From a virus, in the IMG/VR virus record IMGVR_UViG_3300013372_000715, positions 1 to 28,919 of that record: DNA of 28,919 nucleotides; one strand, 5' to 3'. This document shows positions 13,771 through 21,641 of the stretch, one piece after another (the stretch's first letter is position 1; the number at the start of each line of letters is the position of its first letter). The notes under the pieces were generated by a model, which did not search any database, was not told where the DNA came from, and saw only the letters and a program-made list of their open reading frames with translations. The translations under genes were made by a program, and so were the position numbers.

Positions 13771-14734
13771 CATATTAGTGACCGGTGGCTATGGTCTTAT
13801 TGGCCACAACGTAGTTAGAAGACTTAAAGATTTAAAACACCGTGTCATGGTTGTTGATACTGAAACTAATTATGGCATCATACCTCAAGATGAGATTGAT
13901 TATCTCATGTTTGAGCGCAAAAAGAAGACCGGCATTGTCGAGAATGTCAAGTTCGACATCAGCGACAGGTTCTTGATGCATCAAGTCTTTAAAAGATTTC
14001 AGCCTGATATCGTCATACACATGGCAAGTTTTCCTAGACAGAAAGTTGTCAACGCTAACCCTCCGTATGGTGCTAAGGTTATGAGCGAAGGTTTGCTCAA
14101 TCTATTAGAAGAAAGCAAACTAGGTTGTGTTAAGAAATTCATCTATATCAGTTCAAGTATGGTCTACGGTGACTTTACTGATGATGTGACGGAAGATGCT
14201 AATTGTAATCCTCAAGGACAATATGGCATCATGAAATTAGCAGGAGAATGGCTTGTCAAAGATTACTCGCGCCGAGGTTGTTTTAAGCATACTATCATTC
14301 GTCCTAGTGCTGTATACGGCCCACTTGACGTTGAAGATAGAGTTATTGCGAAGTTCATGCTTACAGCAATGCGCGGAGGTGTGCTTAATGTTAATGGAGC
14401 CGGAGAGACCCTCGACTTCACCTACGTTACCGATGCCGCTGACGGCATTGTTGCAGCCGCACTAAGTGAAAACACTAACAATAAAACATATAATATCACA
14501 AAGAGCCATAGCCGTACACTACTTGAGGCCGCTGAATTGGCAGTCAAGATCGTGGGTAAAGGTTCAATCAATGTGCGTGATAAGGATGCTGACTTCCCTA
14601 GTCGCGGCGCATTGAACATTGACGCTGCCAAACGTGATTTTGGTTATGATCCTAAAGTCGATGTAGAAGAAGGTTTTCAAAAATATTACGAGTGGCTAAA
14701 TAATAGCCAGTTTTGGATTCAAAAAATTGAATGA
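13763..14734 (+). CDS. NAD-dependent nucleotide-sugar epimerase/dehydratase
   Basis: This 323-aa extended-SDR protein has the Rossmann motif GGYGLIG (8-14), IVIHMAS, the SSS followed by Y-x-x-x-K active site (YGIMK) and PSAVYGP. These are the landmarks of the UDP-glucose 4-epimerase/dTDP-sugar dehydratase family. It likely converts a nucleotide sugar in the cytosol. It overlaps its neighbours (8 and 4 bases) and heads a cluster with a radical SAM enzyme and a DegT aminotransferase, which suggests synthesis of a modified, probably amino, sugar. The product may decorate the virion, the phage DNA or the host surface. The substrate cannot be set from sequence. Confidence 0.9.
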   Translation: MSDILVTGGYGLIGHNVVRRLKDLKHRVMVVDTETNYGIIPQDEIDYLMFERKKKTGIVENVKFDISDRFLMHQVFKRFQPDIVIHMASFPRQKVVNANPPYGAKVMSEGLLNLLEESKLGCVKKFIYISSSMVYGDFTDDVTEDANCNPQGQYGIMKLAGEWLVKDYSRRGCFKHTIIRPSAVYGPLDVEDRVIAKFMLTAMRGGVLNVNGAGETLDFTYVTDAADGIVAAALSENTNNKTYNITKSHSRTLLEAAELAVKIVGKGSINVRDKDADFPSRGALNIDAAKRDFGYDPKVDVEEGFQKYYEWLNNSQFWIQKIE

Positions 14735-15951
14735 ATCGATCTTATTGCTCTCTTGCCTGGTTAGGAATCACTACTGATCCTGATGGATCATTAAGACCAT
14801 GTTGCGTGAGTAGCGATAAGATACTTAAAGATGACGGTTCTACGTATAATCTAGGTGTCGATAAACTAGACACTATCTATAATAGTAATTTCTACAAAAA
14901 TCTCAGGCAGAAAATGCTTGATGGGGAATATATACCTGGATGCGAGACTTGCTATAGTAACGAGAAGTACGGTAGAGAAAGTCGTAGATTAATAAACAAT
15001 GATCTTTTTTCTAATCAAAATTTCACAGACACCCAAGCAGAATTAAAGATACAATATCTAGACATAAGGTTGGGCAATCAGTGCAATCTAAAATGCAGGA
15101 TGTGTAGCCCTGCAAATAGTAGTATGATAGAAGAAGAATTTATTCAGAATCCTTTGCCAGTATTAGATCGCTTTTATCTCAAAAATGAGATAACCGTTAA
15201 AGATTGGTTTGAAACAGAAACATTCGATGATAACGTAAATCCACAGATAAGCAATCTAGTCACGATATACATGACGGGCGGAGAACCTACACTCATCAAA
15301 AAGAATTATGATATCATGCAACGTTTGATAGATACAGGTCAAAACAGTAAAGTGACATTGATCATCAATACTAACATGACTAATACCAATTATAAATTTT
15401 ATGATCTCATTAAAAGATTCAATAAAGTAATCATACAGATGAGCATAGATGCTATTGGTGATCTGGCTACTTATATAAGATACCCAACAGAATTTAAAAC
15501 GGTAGATAAGACTATCAATGATCTGTTATCGTTGGGTAACAATATCACGTTACGTGCAGGGCCTGTCATACAAGTATTGAATCTCAATAAGTTAGTAGAT
15601 ATGTTTGAATATTTTGAATCATTCAACAGGAAACATAAAAAACAAGTTATCGACATAAGACCTGGATTCGTGTTCATGCCTGAATACAACAATATCGTGT
15701 ATCTGCCTAAAGAATATAAGATAGAATGCTATAGAAAAGTTTATATGTGGATGTTGGAGAAGTGTCAATATCAATCACAGCAGTTCAAGAATACTATCAA
15801 TGCATTGAAGGGCAAATGCTATGAAGATAGTTTAGATGTTTCAAAAATAAAAGATTTTTTAGAATTCAACACCGCACTAGATAATATAAGAAACATGTCT
15901 TTAGAAAATAATAATATAGAATTATATGAGGCTATAAAACACTATGCATAA
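14731..15951 (+). CDS. Radical SAM enzyme with N-terminal auxiliary cysteine region
   Basis: The 406-aa protein carries the radical SAM cluster motif C118-x3-C122-x2-C125 (GNQCNLKCRMC) and a TGGEPTL SAM-binding segment. Before the core are C6, C24, C25, C71 and C74, a pattern like a SPASM/twitch auxiliary Fe-S site, here at the N-terminus rather than the usual C-terminal place. Twitch-type radical SAM proteins of this layout recur in T4-like environmental phages with no proven reaction. Its start overlaps the epimerase stop by 4 bases and its end overlaps the aminotransferase by 8, so the three probably act in one pathway, perhaps on a sugar. The substrate is unknown. Confidence 0.9.
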   Translation: MNRSYCSLAWLGITTDPDGSLRPCCVSSDKILKDDGSTYNLGVDKLDTIYNSNFYKNLRQKMLDGEYIPGCETCYSNEKYGRESRRLINNDLFSNQNFTDTQAELKIQYLDIRLGNQCNLKCRMCSPANSSMIEEEFIQNPLPVLDRFYLKNEITVKDWFETETFDDNVNPQISNLVTIYMTGGEPTLIKKNYDIMQRLIDTGQNSKVTLIINTNMTNTNYKFYDLIKRFNKVIIQMSIDAIGDLATYIRYPTEFKTVDKTINDLLSLGNNITLRAGPVIQVLNLNKLVDMFEYFESFNRKHKKQVIDIRPGFVFMPEYNNIVYLPKEYKIECYRKVYMWMLEKCQYQSQQFKNTINALKGKCYEDSLDVSKIKDFLEFNTALDNIRNMSLENNNIELYEAIKHYA

Positions 15952-17011
15952 CATACCTCATTTTGGATTGGCCAGACAATATCGCAATATCAGAAATGAG
16001 TTGCTTGATGCTACTGATCAAGTATTGAAATCCGGAGAATTGATGAATGGTCAATTCACAAGTAAATTTGAAACTTGGTTGGCTATGAAAACACAAACTT
16101 CATATGCATTGACGGTCCATAGCGGTACACAAGCATTAGAGATCATAGCAAGATTTCATCTTGAACCCTATAAAACGATGTTTGATATAACTCCTAAAGT
16201 AAAGATTCCTAATATAAGTTATATCGCAACATTGAATGCATTCGTGAACGCAGGTTGGGAGATAGAGTTAGTAGATACAGATAAAAATGGCTTGATAAAA
16301 CATAAAGAAGATGAACTTGATGATGTAGTAAATTCTGTCTGCTTAGTAGGATTGTATGGGGCTAATCCAAGTGGTAGCAGTATATTCAATTCGACAATCG
16401 TAGACGGGGCACAACATTGGTTAGTTGCTGATAACATCGGTGATGGTATGGCTATCAGTTTTGACCCTACTAAAAATCTACCCGCTAGCGGCAATGGTGG
16501 TGCTATAGTTACCAATGATAGGCAATTATGGGACTTTGCATACAGTTATCGCAGTAATGGGAAACATGAACACGAAACGCACGGAACCAATAGCAGAATG
16601 AGTGAGCAAGAATGTGCGCAGATACTTGTCAGAGCAAGGCATTTAGATAACTGGCAGTGGCGTAGGAAAGAGATACGACATTATTATCTAGACGAATTCA
16701 AAAATCTACCTTTTCATTGTTTAAGTAAAGATCATCTAGTACATGCAGATCAAAAATTTGCTATCTATACTGAAAAGCGAGACGGATTGAAAATGTATCT
16801 AGGGGATAAACAGATAGAAACAAAGATTCATTATGAAAAAGCACTAAGTGAATATCCTATCGCTAAAGATTTGTCTAAACCTGATATGTTAAGCACTAGT
16901 GTTATGTTGACGAGGGGATTATTGAGTTTACCTATATATCCTGAGTTGACAGATAGTGAAGTAGAATATGTCGCCGAACAAGTAAAGAACTTTTACAACA
17001 CTATTTGTTAA
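15944..17011 (+). CDS. DegT/DnrJ/EryC1/StrS-type PLP aminotransferase
   Basis: The 355-aa enzyme fits the sugar aminotransferase family. It shows HSGTQAL, the VDGAQHW cofactor segment (153-159) and FDPTKNLPASGNGG with the likely Schiff-base lysine K177. These enzymes move an amino group from glutamate to a keto-sugar nucleotide. A GAGG about 12 bases upstream and an 8-base overlap with the radical SAM gene suggest coupled translation. It ends in a converging overlap with the minus-strand outer spanin candidate (17001-17285). With the epimerase it likely produces an amino sugar. Confidence 0.9.
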   Translation: MHNIPHFGLARQYRNIRNELLDATDQVLKSGELMNGQFTSKFETWLAMKTQTSYALTVHSGTQALEIIARFHLEPYKTMFDITPKVKIPNISYIATLNAFVNAGWEIELVDTDKNGLIKHKEDELDDVVNSVCLVGLYGANPSGSSIFNSTIVDGAQHWLVADNIGDGMAISFDPTKNLPASGNGGAIVTNDRQLWDFAYSYRSNGKHEHETHGTNSRMSEQECAQILVRARHLDNWQWRRKEIRHYYLDEFKNLPFHCLSKDHLVHADQKFAIYTEKRDGLKMYLGDKQIETKIHYEKALSEYPIAKDLSKPDMLSTSVMLTRGLLSLPIYPELTDSEVEYVAEQVKNFYNTIC

Positions 17012-17285
17012 GTTCGTCACTGATCTTCTTTTGTTCAATATACCACAATTGCCAGCCTTCTAATAATTTACTGCAACTATGATGCTTTGTATAGTTCTTA
17101 GTGACAGTCTTTAGGAACTCGCTGAAAACTATGCTAGGTTGATCTATAGTATCTAACGGCTCACATTTTTCCATCAATACTGCTGGCACATCGGGAAATT
17201 TCTGCTTTACCGGTACAGTAGTCGAACAGCCGGCTAGCAATAAAATGCAGAGGGTTGTGCAAAATAGCAGTAGTTTTTTACTCAT
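17001..17285 (-). CDS. Outer-membrane spanin-like lipoprotein
   Basis: The 94-aa product has a lipoprotein signal with lipobox LLAGC (cleavage before C20) and a short periplasmic part ending NYTKHHSCSKLLEGWQLWYIEQKKI, a pattern I recall from Rz1/pseT.3-type outer spanins of T4-like phages. It would be anchored in the outer membrane and join the inner spanin to fuse membranes at lysis. Its ATG overlaps the stop of the upstream inner spanin candidate by 4 bases. The 3' end runs 11 bases into the aminotransferase gene on the other strand. Family assignment rests on layout and motif, not on a strong catalytic signature. Confidence 0.7.
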   Translation of the reverse strand: MSKKLLLFCTTLCILLLAGCSTTVPVKQKFPDVPAVLMEKCEPLDTIDQPSIVFSEFLKTVTKNYTKHHSCSKLLEGWQLWYIEQKKISDELNK

Positions 17286-17728
17286 TTCTTGTCCTCTGGT
17301 GGAGCCTCGTTTTTAGCAGCCATGTTATGTGCTTTGATAGCGATCTCAGGCACAGTACAAGTGTTATCAAACACTTTGACTTCTCTATCTATATATTCTA
17401 TTACTTTATCGCCTTTGACCTTGATTACTTGCTTTTGAGTGATTACTTTTTCAACGATCTCTGTATTGACTACAGCCGATTTGGCCTCGGCCTCAGCGAC
17501 CTTGACTTCCATCTCTTTGACCCTCAGTTCCCATTTGGCTTTTTCTGCTAATCCACCCTCTAGATAGACACCTAGAGACAACAATATTAGGCTTATTATC
17601 TGTATGGGTAGTTTGTATTTGCTTACGAACGGTATAAAACCAAGCACGAAACCCGCTATAGTTCCTACTACGCCTGCTAGGAATATGAGATGAACCACAA
17701 ATTCTGGTAACCAGTTGATTATCCACAT
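17282..17728 (-). CDS. Inner-membrane spanin-like protein with coiled coil
   Basis: The 148-aa product has two hydrophobic segments (about residues 8-33 and 42-58) and then a long Lys/Glu/Val-rich coiled coil (62-115) with a short cysteine-containing tail. Inner spanins have a membrane anchor plus periplasmic coiled coil, though usually one span, so the second span is unusual. It overlaps the lipoprotein gene by 4 bases, the normal spanin pair arrangement. Its ATG lacks a Shine-Dalgarno and follows CATAAATA by exactly five bases on the minus strand. This predicts a leaderless late mRNA, fitting a lysis gene. Confidence 0.65.
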   Translation of the reverse strand: MWIINWLPEFVVHLIFLAGVVGTIAGFVLGFIPFVSKYKLPIQIISLILLSLGVYLEGGLAEKAKWELRVKEMEVKVAEAEAKSAVVNTEIVEKVITQKQVIKVKGDKVIEYIDREVKVFDNTCTVPEIAIKAHNMAAKNEAPPEDKK

Positions 17729-17733
17729 AATGA

Positions 17734-17751
17734 TATTTATGCGATAAATAC
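17734..17751. promoter_or_regulatory. Divergent late promoters sharing a palindrome
   Basis: TATTTATGCGATAAATA (17734-17750) reads GATAAATA on the plus strand and CATAAATA on the minus strand. The minus motif lies five bases before the inner spanin ATG. The plus motif predicts a start near 17756, at the AGGAG of the 17770 gene. The whole intergenic gap is only 41 bases, so both late units are driven from one site. Confidence 0.55.
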
Positions 17752-17769
17752 ATTTAGGAGTCTAGAAAT

Positions 17770-18297
17770 ATGGCCATTCAAATTATAAATGTAGGTACAT
17801 TGCCCAACGATGGTGAAGGTGATCCGTTAAGAACGGCCTTCCAAAAAATCAATAATAACTTTGCTTACCTACAGCAAACAAGCACTAATATCGCTAAAAC
17901 AGTGACGTTGAATGATGCTCCTAATCAGGCAATTTTCGAATATCCAGCAGACGAATTCACTATGGGACTGTTTCAGATCAAGAGTTATCGTGACGATAAT
18001 AACGACAGCCAAATGGTTTTTATCGGGGCTGAGATATATAACGATCTATCAAATGTCAAGTTTACTGTTTATGGAATAACTAACGTAGGCAATTGGTTGA
18101 CTCAATATGGTATGGATGTGTCAGGTGGCAACGTTAGAATATTAGTAAGTCCTATACAGGATGAAGTCATCACGCACTTTATCAGTTATCAAATAACATA
18201 TGAAGGTGATTTAGGCATGGGTGTTCCTATGATATCAGAAAATGGCAATGGATTAGTTACTGAGACCGGAAACGTGTTCATCACTACAGAAAATTAA
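17770..18297 (+). CDS. Virion/tail-type structural protein
   Basis: The 175-aa product begins MAIQIINVGTLPNDGEGDPL followed by RTAFQKINNNFAYL, the hallmark start of many T4-like tail-fibre and baseplate-associated proteins (VGTxPNDGxGDPLRTAFxKxNxNF). The remainder is beta-rich and low in charge, as in fibres. It is shorter than full fibre proteins and may be a small attachment or baseplate component. It has an AGGAG ribosome binding site close to a plus-strand late motif (GATAAATAC). It leads a short run with the two packaged-type proteins that follow. Confidence 0.7.
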   Translation: MAIQIINVGTLPNDGEGDPLRTAFQKINNNFAYLQQTSTNIAKTVTLNDAPNQAIFEYPADEFTMGLFQIKSYRDDNNDSQMVFIGAEIYNDLSNVKFTVYGITNVGNWLTQYGMDVSGGNVRILVSPIQDEVITHFISYQITYEGDLGMGVPMISENGNGLVTETGNVFITTEN

Positions 18298-18298
18298 A

Positions 18299-18703
18299 AT
18301 GCGAGCAAGAGAATTTTTAACAGAGCAAGAACTGTCTGATGTCCATGATGGATTGGATGTCGCATTCTTGTCGCTACCGTATACGTATATGATACCTGAA
18401 CTAAGCAACAGCAACTTCTATGATATCTATCGTTTCGGAGTAGCGATAGCCGCAGTTCGCGGTGAAGGTGGTAGTGAAGATAAAGTGCAGGATAAAAACA
18501 GACCTAAGTTTCGTCCTGAAAGTAAGTTAGGCAAGCATCCTACAGTAAGTAGTTTTGATCCTAATGTAGGCAAAGTCATAGATCAAGCATTAGCAAAAGT
18601 AGACAGACATGGTAAAGTAGCAGTAAGCAGTCCAGGTAGTGAAGAGATGAAAGACACTAACAAAGGCTCGCCGGTCAAAGCATTCAAAGGTTATCCAAAA
18701 TGA
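18299..18703 (+). CDS. Small protein with prohead-targeting-like N-terminus (MRAREFLTE)
   Basis: The 134-aa product starts MRAREFLTE, resembling the T4 capsid-targeting sequence of internal proteins (MKTYQEFIAE), which the gp21 protease cuts after L/I-x-E. Here L-T-E sits at residues 7-9. The body contains YRFGVAIAAVRG, a block I recall from T4-like hypothetical proteins, and the C-terminus ends SPVKAFKGYPK. The next gene shares both ends. It overlaps that gene by 4 bases and follows the structural gene directly. I infer an internal head protein, possibly delivered with the DNA. Confidence 0.75.
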   Translation: MRAREFLTEQELSDVHDGLDVAFLSLPYTYMIPELSNSNFYDIYRFGVAIAAVRGEGGSEDKVQDKNRPKFRPESKLGKHPTVSSFDPNVGKVIDQALAKVDRHGKVAVSSPGSEEMKDTNKGSPVKAFKGYPK

Positions 18704-19068
18704 GAGCCAGAGAATTCATAGTCGAAAAGAAAGTAGGTGATATTAGTAAAAGACATCAACAATCTACAAAAGGATTGCATGTTTTTGCTAATAGTAACTT
18801 TGACAGAACCTACGATCTCAATCGTGTCATGATGGCCGTAGCATCAACTGACGGTACATTTGTGCCCGACATTGATGGCGAAAGTTGGGCAGGTAAATTC
18901 AATACTGCACACGCATATACAGAAACCGAGTCTGACATGCTTAAACAAGCATATAAGGCCGCAGGTATAAAATATAAAGATTTAAACAGTGGTGACGACG
19001 AAAGTAAAGAATTAGATAGCACAAATATTAAAAGTCCCATAAAGCCATTCAAGGGCTATAAAAAATAA
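18700..19068 (+). CDS. Small protein with prohead-targeting-like N-terminus (MRAREFIVE)
   Basis: The 122-aa product starts MRAREFIVE, with a possible I-V-E cleavage site, and ends SPIKPFKGYKK, nearly the same ends as its upstream neighbour while the middle is unrelated. The body has LNRVMMAVASTDG and a SWAGKFNTAHAYTETE segment with no motif I recognise. The shared ends around different cores suggest a common packaging tag on different cargo, or mosaic duplication. It overlaps the preceding gene by 4 bases. Confidence 0.75.
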   Translation: MRAREFIVEKKVGDISKRHQQSTKGLHVFANSNFDRTYDLNRVMMAVASTDGTFVPDIDGESWAGKFNTAHAYTETESDMLKQAYKAAGIKYKDLNSGDDESKELDSTNIKSPIKPFKGYKK

Positions 19069-19095
19069 TCTACTAGTATTTTGAGAATAAGTATT

Positions 19096-19118
19096 GTTAA
19101 ATCAACATAGGATTTAAC
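19096..19118 (+). promoter_or_regulatory. Perfect hairpin touching the methyltransferase start codon
   Basis: GTTAAATC (19096-19103) and GATTTAAC (19111-19118) form an 8-bp perfect inverted repeat with a 7-nt loop. The repeat ends at the base before the ATG at 19119. The only Shine-Dalgarno-like sequence, TAGGA (19108-19112), lies in the loop and stem, so folding would mask it. Confidence 0.5.
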
Positions 19119-19826
19119 ATGCAAAATTTAATCGATATCAATCAGACACTAGACCTAGTCAAACTCAAACTATACAACGAATGGTTGTATACCGCCCATA
19201 TCTATGATGAGGGCGACAGCAAGATGCATGAAGGCTTGACAACCAAAGTTGTAGAGCAATACATCGACCCTTTAGAGATCCCAAAAGACGCACATATTCT
19301 AGACTTGGGTTGTGGTCCAGGCTACTTCTTAGATGAGATGAAGAAGCGAGAATATACAAATGTATTCGGAGTAACCTTGAGTCCTGGCGATATCAAGATT
19401 TGCGAAAGCAAAGGACACACGATCAAGAAATATGACTTGAGTTTTTTACCTCAGAGAGACGGGTACTATGACGAGAGTGTAGACTTTATATTCCTTCGTC
19501 ACGCATTAGAGCATAGTCCATATCCTATCTTTAGTTTGATGGAATATAACCGTGTGCTTAAGCAAGGATCAAAGATTTATATTGAAGTCCCCGCACCCGA
19601 CTGTGATCGCAGGCATGAGTATAATCTCAATCATTACAGTATTTTCGGTCAAAATCAATTGATCGCGTTATTGCAGAGAACAGGGTTCCGTATTGATATC
19701 TTCCAAGCAGTTGAATTTGGAATTGCTATACCTAACGTCACTAATGACGATGGTACTCCTAAAGAGTTTAAAGAAAAATACTATTGCATAGTTGCGACTA
19801 AAGACCGTCCACTAGATGTCAAATAA
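19119..19826 (+). CDS. Class I SAM-dependent methyltransferase
   Basis: The 235-aa product has the motif I LDLGCGPGYFL (about 65-75) and FIFLRHALEHSPYP, where the FxxxHxLEH form is typical of UbiE/Methyltransf_11-type small-molecule or sugar methyltransferases rather than DNA enzymes. It overlaps the next, glycosyltransferase-like gene by 11 bases and likely works on a glycan or sugar nucleotide with it. A perfect hairpin covers the region just before its ATG and may control translation. The acceptor is unknown. Confidence 0.85.
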   Translation: MQNLIDINQTLDLVKLKLYNEWLYTAHIYDEGDSKMHEGLTTKVVEQYIDPLEIPKDAHILDLGCGPGYFLDEMKKREYTNVFGVTLSPGDIKICESKGHTIKKYDLSFLPQRDGYYDESVDFIFLRHALEHSPYPIFSLMEYNRVLKQGSKIYIEVPAPDCDRRHEYNLNHYSIFGQNQLIALLQRTGFRIDIFQAVEFGIAIPNVTNDDGTPKEFKEKYYCIVATKDRPLDVK

Positions 19827-20883
19827 TGTTACTACACAAGAACTAGAAAAATTTTTTAAGCACAATGACATCTCGATAACTGTAGATGTCATGGGCTTAA
19901 ATTATTATCACTTGGTACTAACAGATTACACTGAACCCTATAATAGGAACGATTCTCCTAATAGAGTCTTTATATCAGATTCTATAAAAAATCAAATATC
20001 ATATTATAATCTTACCGACCCTCATATCATACTAGATGGTCGGGGGAATGCCAGATATTCTGCGTCTTTATGCAGAAACATAGCATTCACATTGGGTGTA
20101 TCCAAAGACAAAATCACAATATTGTCAAGCGTAGAACCTGAACTAGAATTAAAAAGAAAAATACCCGATGATTTTCACACGATTGTCGATTACGCAGGTA
20201 TGTGTAATTGGCAAGGTTTCTATGACCAACTGATAGAAAATAACATAGACTGGAAAAATATATCTATAGAAAATCATTTACTCACTCTATGTAACAGACC
20301 ATCGATATATAGAGCCGATTACACTAAATTCCTACTAGATGTTGCTAATGGAAAATGTACTACTAGTTTCGGTACTAGGGAGAACATTAGCAAATATGAT
20401 TTTGAAAAATATAAGAAGTTGATGTCCCCATATGATTTTCCATTGGTTATTGACGGTATGGTGTCAAGATCACCCTTGAAACAGCATGTTCCTCCGGGCA
20501 TGAAAATACTATCTAATCTAGCGCAGATAGTACAAGAATCATTTGAGCATAAAGAAGGTTACGTCTTTATCACGGAAAAGACATTTAAATGCTTTGCATG
20601 GCATCAGTTACCTATATTCGTGGCTACTCCTGGCCATGTGGCTAAAGTGCGAGAATTAGGATTTGACGTTTTTGATGATATATTCCAGGATCATTACTAT
20701 GATAATGAAACCAATGCACATGCATATAAACTAAAGACCTTAAAGTTGGTAAAACATTTTATCGAAACATATCCTTCTATAGACGATTGTAGGAAATTAC
20801 GTGAAAAATTATGGAACAGGATAGTGCATAATAATCATCTAGTAAGTAACCTAGTAGAGAAGAATAAACACGGCCCCTGCTAG
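19816..20883 (+). CDS. Putative glycosyltransferase-like protein
   Basis: The 355-aa protein has a C-terminal block YVFITEKTFKCFAWHQLPIFVATPGHVAKVRELGFDVF that resembles the EKTF/LPIF-LGFxxF signature of phage and bacterial glycosyltransferase-like proteins (a GT10-like or exostosin-like layout). The N-terminal half is less conserved and without a clear nucleotide-binding motif. It overlaps the methyltransferase by 11 bases. Together with the 13763-17011 cluster it suggests building and attaching a modified sugar, perhaps onto virion proteins or host surface polysaccharide. The family assignment is tentative. Confidence 0.6.
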   Translation: MSNNVTTQELEKFFKHNDISITVDVMGLNYYHLVLTDYTEPYNRNDSPNRVFISDSIKNQISYYNLTDPHIILDGRGNARYSASLCRNIAFTLGVSKDKITILSSVEPELELKRKIPDDFHTIVDYAGMCNWQGFYDQLIENNIDWKNISIENHLLTLCNRPSIYRADYTKFLLDVANGKCTTSFGTRENISKYDFEKYKKLMSPYDFPLVIDGMVSRSPLKQHVPPGMKILSNLAQIVQESFEHKEGYVFITEKTFKCFAWHQLPIFVATPGHVAKVRELGFDVFDDIFQDHYYDNETNAHAYKLKTLKLVKHFIETYPSIDDCRKLREKLWNRIVHNNHLVSNLVEKNKHGPC

Positions 20884-20893
20884 CATAAAAGTA

Positions 20894-20903
20894 CGATAAA
20901 TAC
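20894..20903 (+). promoter_or_regulatory. Late-promoter-like decamer CGATAAATAC
   Basis: This decamer is identical to those at 1543 and 17742. It lies 30 bases before the ATG at 20933 and predicts a start near 20908. It overlaps the left arm of the following terminator-like hairpin. Confidence 0.45.
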
Positions 20904-20932
20904 TCTCATACAGATAAAGTGAGTATTTTTTT
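20898..20932 (+). terminator. Possible AT-rich intrinsic terminator
   Basis: AAATACTC (20898-20905) pairs with GAGTATTT (20921-20928) over 8 bp with a 15-nt loop, followed by T residues to 20932. The low GC content and long loop make it weak. It closes the glycosyltransferase unit if used. Confidence 0.45.
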
Positions 20933-21087
20933 ATGGCCTATCCAGAACCAAGCAACGTTGCACCGTGGTATTTACGCAACATTAACCAAGCGTTAGCATT
21001 AGACGAAACGTCTATGTACGCACGGATGTACAGATTGCAATTGCACTTGCCGTAGCATATACAGCAACCAATGCAGATTTGTTGTGA
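20933..21087 (+). pseudogene. Frameshifted remnant of a virion-type protein
   Basis: An ATG at 20933 opens 40 codons reading MAYPEPSNVAPWYLRNINQA, then LALDET, and stopping at 21053-21055. In the +1-shifted frame from about 21008 the sequence reads NVYVRTDVQIAIALAVAYTA to a stop at 21085-21087. Phage structural proteins often start with xAPWYLRNIxQALALD...GNVYVRT, so the two frames together look like one protein broken by a small indel and truncated soon after. The bases up to 21137 hold only the next gene's leader with ribosome binding site AAGGTGAGG. A short functional peptide or programmed frameshift is possible but less likely. Confidence 0.5.
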
Positions 21088-21137
21088 AAAATGGGCCGGG
21101 AAGAACTTACTAACTAAGAATAATAAGGTGAGGGAAA

Positions 21138-21632
21138 ATGAAGAAGTTTTTGATAATTATACCAATGATGTTATTAGCAGGTTGTGAATTTAAATACCGC
21201 TATGAATGTCAAGACCCTCAAAATTGGGGGAAAGAGATGTGCAATAATGATGTCTGCAAAGCAGAAGGTGATTGCGCAACTGATCTTTTAGGATTCACTC
21301 CTATAGTAGCCGAACAATTTAAAAAAACAAATGGCGAACCTGAAGCACCGGGATTCGCAAGAAAATTTACTAAACCTAACGAGCAGAGTATAAGTAATAA
21401 TGGAGATTGCAAACCTTCTGAGAAGCCGAAGTTTAAGCCCTTTAATTCTACAGTACAACAAAATACATTTAAGAACAGTCAACAGAATAATTCGAATCCA
21501 GTGGACCCAATAAAAAGACCTAAAGCAGAAGAGATGGTAGGACAGATAGAAGAGGTTGAAAGACCACTAACTATGAATACGATTGTTGAGACCTCAGGTC
21601 ACAACAGTGCAACAAAAATTAACAAATGGTAA
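21138..21632 (+). CDS. Phage lipoprotein
   Basis: The 164-aa product has a lipoprotein signal with lipobox LLAGC (cleavage before C16) and a cysteine-rich start (YECQDPQNWGKEMCNNDVCKAEGDCATDLL). After about residue 75 it is low-complexity, rich in Asn, Lys, Pro and Gln, and likely disordered in the periplasm. Similar small lipoproteins with the ECQDPxNW block appear near lysis genes of environmental T4-like phages. It sits directly before a holin candidate and the endolysin, so a role in lysis or in superinfection exclusion is possible. The ribosome binding site AAGGTGAGG is strong. Confidence 0.75.
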   Translation: MKKFLIIIPMMLLAGCEFKYRYECQDPQNWGKEMCNNDVCKAEGDCATDLLGFTPIVAEQFKKTNGEPEAPGFARKFTKPNEQSISNNGDCKPSEKPKFKPFNSTVQQNTFKNSQQNNSNPVDPIKRPKAEEMVGQIEEVERPLTMNTIVETSGHNSATKINKW

Positions 21633-21641
21633 GAGGAAATT

